64,000 bases of DNA, taken from assembly GCA_009731375.1 (NCBI GenBank), contig BJOX01000174.1, positions 674,591-738,590 on the forward strand, read 5' to 3'. This DNA comes from Paulinella micropora. Lineage: Eukaryota; Cercozoa; Imbricatea; Euglyphida. Below the pieces are notes generated by a model that saw only the letters and a list, made by a program, of their open reading frames with translations, had not been told where the DNA came from and did not search any database. The position numbers and the translations under genes were made by a program. Position 1 is the first letter of the stretch; every line of letters starts with the position of its first letter. Positions 63,956-64,000 of this stretch are shown piece by piece.

Positions 63956-63993
63956 TTGGGGACCGAGGACAGAGCTCAATGCTAACAGCATAC
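53886..63993 (-). CDS. Multi-pass membrane protein, MFS transporter-like C-terminal part, ten exons (5' partial)
   Basis: Minus-strand exons: 63993-63964, 63542-63518, 63202-63169, 60444-60393, 59785-59730, 58391-58341, 57019-56975, 55203-55132, 54821-54751 and 53946-53886. They give 497 nt in continuous phase, about 164 residues, ending at a TAG inside a GATA tract. Hydrophobic segments: [65 protein letters not shown] and [16 protein letters not shown]. The stretch [16 protein letters not shown] recalls the LPV-E-YP region of FLVCR/SLC49-type MFS carriers, which is a resemblance only. At 57019-56975 the donor cgt|gtaact was chosen over gc|gtgtaa because it alone keeps phase and survives in every edge copy. 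Substrate unknown. The 59514-59714 gap lies in an intron. Confidence 0.65.
54000..54750 (-). repeat. Minisatellite built from 3'-edge copies of the 54821-54751 exon
   Basis: Alternating units containing AGAAAGCTACACTATCAATC and GTACGTACTGGCCAGTGAAG. Read on the minus strand, the second unit is the end of the transporter exon (YPTFTG) followed by its GTACGT donor. The plus strand shows a fortuitous open frame (VYVLASEGG). Confidence 0.65.
55204..56340. repeat. CAG-rich, 47-bp and poly-A repeats in a transporter-gene intron
   Basis: Two and a half CAG-rich units of about 80 bp lie at 55210-55410. Three units of about 47 bp containing GCCACTTTCTGGGATT lie at 55935-56075. About 80 A at 56187-56265 precede a 10-base gap. 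Confidence 0.8.
55433..55581 (+). mobile_element. Family C foldback element
   Basis: Same order as the third copy: ATCGGGTCACC...TTACCGATAAA, then GCGCGCC, hairpin arms on TTTGACGTGTTTTGCGGGC with a loop of about 20 bp, then GGCTAGCCGCATAATGTAC. Confidence 0.87.
56340..56974 (-). repeat. 3'-edge copies downstream of the 57019-56975 exon
   Basis: Eight units of the exon's 3' half (CCCACCTCGGCCGCCCTCCTG on the minus strand) are separated by GATA runs. Each ends at a GT donor (GTAACT, or GTAAAC in the last). None has an acceptor. Confidence 0.8.
57034..57645 (-). mobile_element. Family A-related retroelement copy
   Basis: Shares the last 320 bp or so with 28550-28870, from the CCGTCATAGCCGTCC region to the GACATCTCAT tail. 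Its 5' part (57360-57645) differs from the copy at 28 kb, so it is another part of the element or a recombinant. Its tail ends 15 bp before the acceptor of the 57019 exon. Confidence 0.75.
57646..59729. repeat. Transporter-gene intron: GATA, TACA, CAAT, TATC, AC, CTA and TAA repeats
   Basis: Includes exon 58391-58341 and its edge copies. 5' edges are near 58468-58520 and 58553-58600; 3' edges are near 58105-58140 and 58215-58240. A 201-base gap lies at 59514-59714. Confidence 0.85.
60445..61380 (-). repeat. 5'-edge copies upstream of the 60444-60393 exon
   Basis: Copies of an acceptor (acatag) plus GTGGGTTTGTTGTTCTCTGC recur near 60570-60600, 60780-60812, 60893-60925, 61030-61040, 61150-61190, 61245-61270 and 61344-61380. 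TATA/TATG/GT repeats separate them. A diverged copy sits near 62405-62430. All lie upstream in transcription order and all lack the exon's end. Confidence 0.8.
61381..62263. repeat. TTATG pentanucleotide tract
   Basis: TTATG/TTTATG units with frequent single-base variants, the reverse complement class of the ACATA tract in the phosphatase gene, ending in GATA before family A. Confidence 0.93.
62264..62357 (-). mobile_element. Family A 3' terminal fragment
   Basis: Only the last 94 bp remain, GTGCATGTGTCCAGGATGGG reversed through the GATATCTCAT tail into GATA repeat. Confidence 0.8.
62470..62600 (+). mobile_element. Family C foldback element, tightest hairpin
   Basis: Arms AAATTTGACGTGTTTTGCGG and their reverse complement are separated only by GCT/GC-rich bases, so the element is almost a perfect palindrome. 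No ORF. A MITE-like non-autonomous DNA transposon is the likely class. Confidence 0.87.
62640..63168. repeat. GATA, TATG, TACA and TATC repeats with 3'-edge copies
   Basis: For the minus-strand exon 63202-63169 ([11 protein letters not shown]), 3'-edge copies with GT donors occur at about 63068-63098 (gtacgg) and 62617-62633 (gtaaaa). Both are downstream in transcription order. Confidence 0.75.
63543..63963. repeat. TACA, then (GT)n, poly-G and (GA)n around a 53-base gap
   Basis: A 5'-edge copy of the 63542-63518 exon, with its cgcag acceptor, lies at about 63597-63612. The unique stretch 63615-63750 has no recognised feature. Confidence 0.8.
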
Positions 63994-64000
63994 CTGGATA

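Overview
This is a eukaryotic window, as shown by spliceosomal GT-AG introns, C2H2 zinc fingers with TGEKPF linkers, Kelch repeats and non-LTR retroelements. The lineage cannot be fixed from the sequence. Most of the 64 kb is tandem simple sequence (TATC/GATA, TACA/TATG, ATC, ACATA, CTTAC, CTT, CCT, GA). Very small exons (12-120 nt, apart from one 794-nt terminal zinc-finger exon) are embedded in it. Most long open frames are repeat translations and are left out. The genes were found by reading short unique islands between the repeats and requiring GT-AG borders and continuous codon phase.

Layout. (1) 277-35503, plus strand: an inositol polyphosphate 5-phosphatase catalytic domain followed by a C2-like domain. 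It has 23 exons, 463 codons plus stop, with the N-terminus beyond the left edge. All 22 introns are GT-AG and phase-consistent, and only about 4 % of the span codes. (2) 37122-40424, minus: a seven-exon C2H2 zinc-finger gene with an acidic N-terminal half. (3) 41307-42801, plus: a Kelch-repeat gene broken by several frameshifts and a stop. (4) 45926-51449, minus: a 16-exon gene for an acidic, Gln/Glu-rich protein I cannot name. (5) 53886-63993, minus: the C-terminal part of a multi-pass membrane protein resembling an MFS transporter, ten exons, running off the right edge.

Mobile elements. Family B (about 0.53 kb, nine copies, variably 5'-truncated, one 3' end) and family A (four copies, one with a C-terminal endonuclease-like retrotransposon ORF) both end in nearly the same sequence running into (ATCT)n. 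Family C is a 130-150 bp foldback element in three copies. An unassigned dispersed-looking block lies at 16170-16627.

Main observation. Around many exons the introns carry tandem, truncated copies of the exon edge. Upstream introns carry the exon's 5' part with its 3' splice site. Downstream introns carry the exon's 3' part with its 5' splice site. Only one full exon exists in each set. I see this in three independent genes on both strands. Together with retroelement tails lying at splice acceptors, it suggests a shared process by which repeat-tailed retroelements and slippage build introns and multiply splice sites. Several gaps and homopolymer joins show that the assembly is imperfect, so copy numbers need long-read confirmation.
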